From the NCBI RefSeq assembly GCF_964340395.1, contig NC_135554.1, positions 20,507,592-20,571,591 of the forward strand: DNA of 64,000 bases, read 5' to 3'. This DNA comes from Glandiceps talaboti (Eukaryota; Hemichordata; Enteropneusta; Spengelidae). This document shows, one piece after another, positions 51,226 through 64,000 of the stretch. How positions within the stretch are numbered: the first letter of the stretch is position 1; every line of letters begins with the position of its first letter. The notes beneath the pieces were generated by a model, which was given only the letters and a program-made list of their open reading frames with translations, did not search any database and had not been told where the DNA came from. A program made the translations under genes and the position numbers.

Positions 51226-51420
51226 TCAGGGTCAGACCAGGGTTTAGATCCCAGGTTCTCACATTAGTGTTATCTTATTAGTGAAGCCATTCATAAGGAT
51301 TACATAGGATTATTCTTTATGTTCCGGATCAACTTGTTTAACAGCTCTGCCAGGCAACTGTTTTTCCACACATAAATTTTAATCCGAATCTGGATTTCAA
51401 TTTGTTACCATTCTCATAAA
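51226..51420 (+). mobile_element. tRNA-like SINE remnant, second copy
   Basis: Shares CCAGGGTTTAGATCCCAGG, ATTAGTGTTATCTTATTAGT and a following GGATTA..GGATTATT stretch with 9781-9960. The A box is not recognisable. Confidence 0.45.
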
Positions 51421-52168
51421 GATACATACTGCTCATATAACAATGTACCAATACATATTTTGGCCAAATCAGGACCATTGGTTGAGATGTAACTTTTATT
51501 TCCATTGAGTTGTTTCTAGTGTAGGTCATAATATATTTTCTAAAATAAATATGTTAGACTGTGAGATACATTGTGTGGTTCCACCATCACCAGCCTCCTC
51601 TCGACGGGTTGACCAATGTGCGAGGGCACCCCATCACGGAGTACCGTACAGACTACAAATATGTATACTGGGTACAATGACAGCATAAAACTGTTCACTG
51701 ATCTTTCAATATAAATTGATAAATCTGCTGCAGTACATTTAATACATTAAATTCAAATGAACCTTGCAAGGTCAGTATTGTAGTACTTCTGATTTCAGTC
51801 ACCTCCAGCATTTTGCCTTTCAGCCCTGTAGTATTTTCTTTTTCATTTTTGGCAAAAATTGAAAAAGAAGCAGATATCATAATATAGTTAAACTCTCATA
51901 TTTGACACAGAAACAACAACTTACATTTTACATGTTTGAATAGCTCTGTCATGTATGAACAAGACAGATTTCTATAATATATAAAAATGAAAATGGTTCA
52001 TTTTACAATAAATGAAACACCCCCCCCCCCCACCCCCATCTACAAGTATATATATCACAGCAAGTTGATACTCTGTTATAAGGTAAATAATCAAAGAATA
52101 TCATGCCTTCTGATTATTATTCATTTCCTGATTATTTATAGATTCAAAAGTGACGATAACTTCTCTCA

Positions 52169-52512
52169 TACACAGCACATTGCAGGTTAGTGTTCTCTGG
52201 GTCTCTTTGATACAACCATGCAGAAACCAATAAGAAAATACACATGCTACACTTTAAATTAGCAACATTGAATGAATACAGTTTCTTGCTACATTTTGTC
52301 TAAATGAAATGAACTAACCTGCCACCATGCAGACATCAAATGAAGATATCAAAACATTGGCACCTGCGTGTCTGCATCTAGTTGCAGTTCGTTTATAGTT
52401 CTGCAGCATCTCTGGAACTATGCTTTGCTTGCAAATGCTTACTAGTTTCTTATTGGTTTCTGCATGGTTGTATCAAACAGAGCCAGTGAACGGTAACCCA
52501 CAATGTGCTTTA
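52169..52512. mobile_element. Inverted-repeat element family B, copy 2, ~340 bp
   Basis: Left GCACATTGCAGGTTAGTGTT..GATACAACCATGCAGAAACC and right its reverse complement, ending CCACAATGTGC; arms of about 63 bp. It shares with copy 1 the interior GAATGAATACAGTTTCTTGC and ACATTGGCACCTGC. It lies about 107 bp beyond the ERCC6L2 stop, so it may be in that gene's 3' UTR. Confidence 0.8.
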
Positions 52513-52619
52513 AATATGCAACATGATAAGAAGTAGTATGGACATTAACATTTATACAATACACAATACACTCACACCATTGTAAATGACATTTGCAGAG
52601 TTTGTTCACTGAATATTCA

Positions 52620-63818
<11,199 letters not shown>

Positions 63819-64000
63819 CTACATCAACGTAAATGACATTATAGCATGGTTGGTTAGCAATGACCACTTGTGAAATGTTATACACAAGATCTTTGGTTAT
63901 CACAGCAAATTATGAGCTACTTTGAGGATATTTGCCACTTTGACAACTGGAATTGTGATGCACAAAGTTCAAGTTCTGAGTATAAATCCCTCAAACCTGA

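Overview
The window comes from an animal genome, most likely a marine invertebrate. The two large genes are intron-rich with GT..AG introns, non-coding DNA is AT-rich with ATG/CAT-rich repeats, and short inverted-repeat transposons and minisatellites are dense. One SARA/endofin-type gene stands where vertebrates have two (ZFYVE9 and ZFYVE16). The phylum (hemichordate, lancelet, mollusc or other) cannot be fixed from the sequence alone.

Layout. Positions 1-23446 hold no protein gene that I can support. They hold a CpG-rich patch at about 1250-1606 that may be the promoter and first non-coding exon of the next gene, microsatellites, minisatellites, several inverted-repeat DNA elements, tRNA-like SINE remnants, and three copies of a microsatellite-plus-150-bp-tandem-repeat element (8009, 14648, 17673). 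Positions 23447-38151 (+) carry a complete 15-coding-exon SARA/endofin gene of about 1744 residues: a long disordered N-terminal half, a FYVE zinc finger, a Smad-binding segment, and the SARA C-terminal domain. Positions 38152-47807 are repeat-rich intergenic DNA with three inverted-repeat elements and a decayed LINE. Positions 47808-49008 (-) carry a small gene I do not recognise, encoding two homologous CxxC..CxxC modules, one per exon. Positions 52620-63818 (-) carry the 3' part of an ERCC6L2-type SNF2 helicase gene (17 exons, 1196 residues); its N-terminus and Walker A motif lie beyond position 64000.

Function. The SARA-type protein is expected at early endosomes, binding PI3P through FYVE and presenting receptor Smads to TGF-beta/BMP receptors. 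ERCC6L2 is a nuclear translocase of DNA repair. Nothing links the three genes functionally.

Most unusual structure: in both large genes a splice junction has been tandemly multiplied. In ERCC6L2 the acceptor plus the first ~50 bases of an exon is repeated about 16 times at ~80 bp spacing (57425-58665). In the SARA-type gene the end of exon 14 plus its donor is repeated about six times at ~50 bp spacing (37440-37740). The extra ERCC6L2 copies that I read, and the extra SARA-gene donors, would lead to early stops if used.
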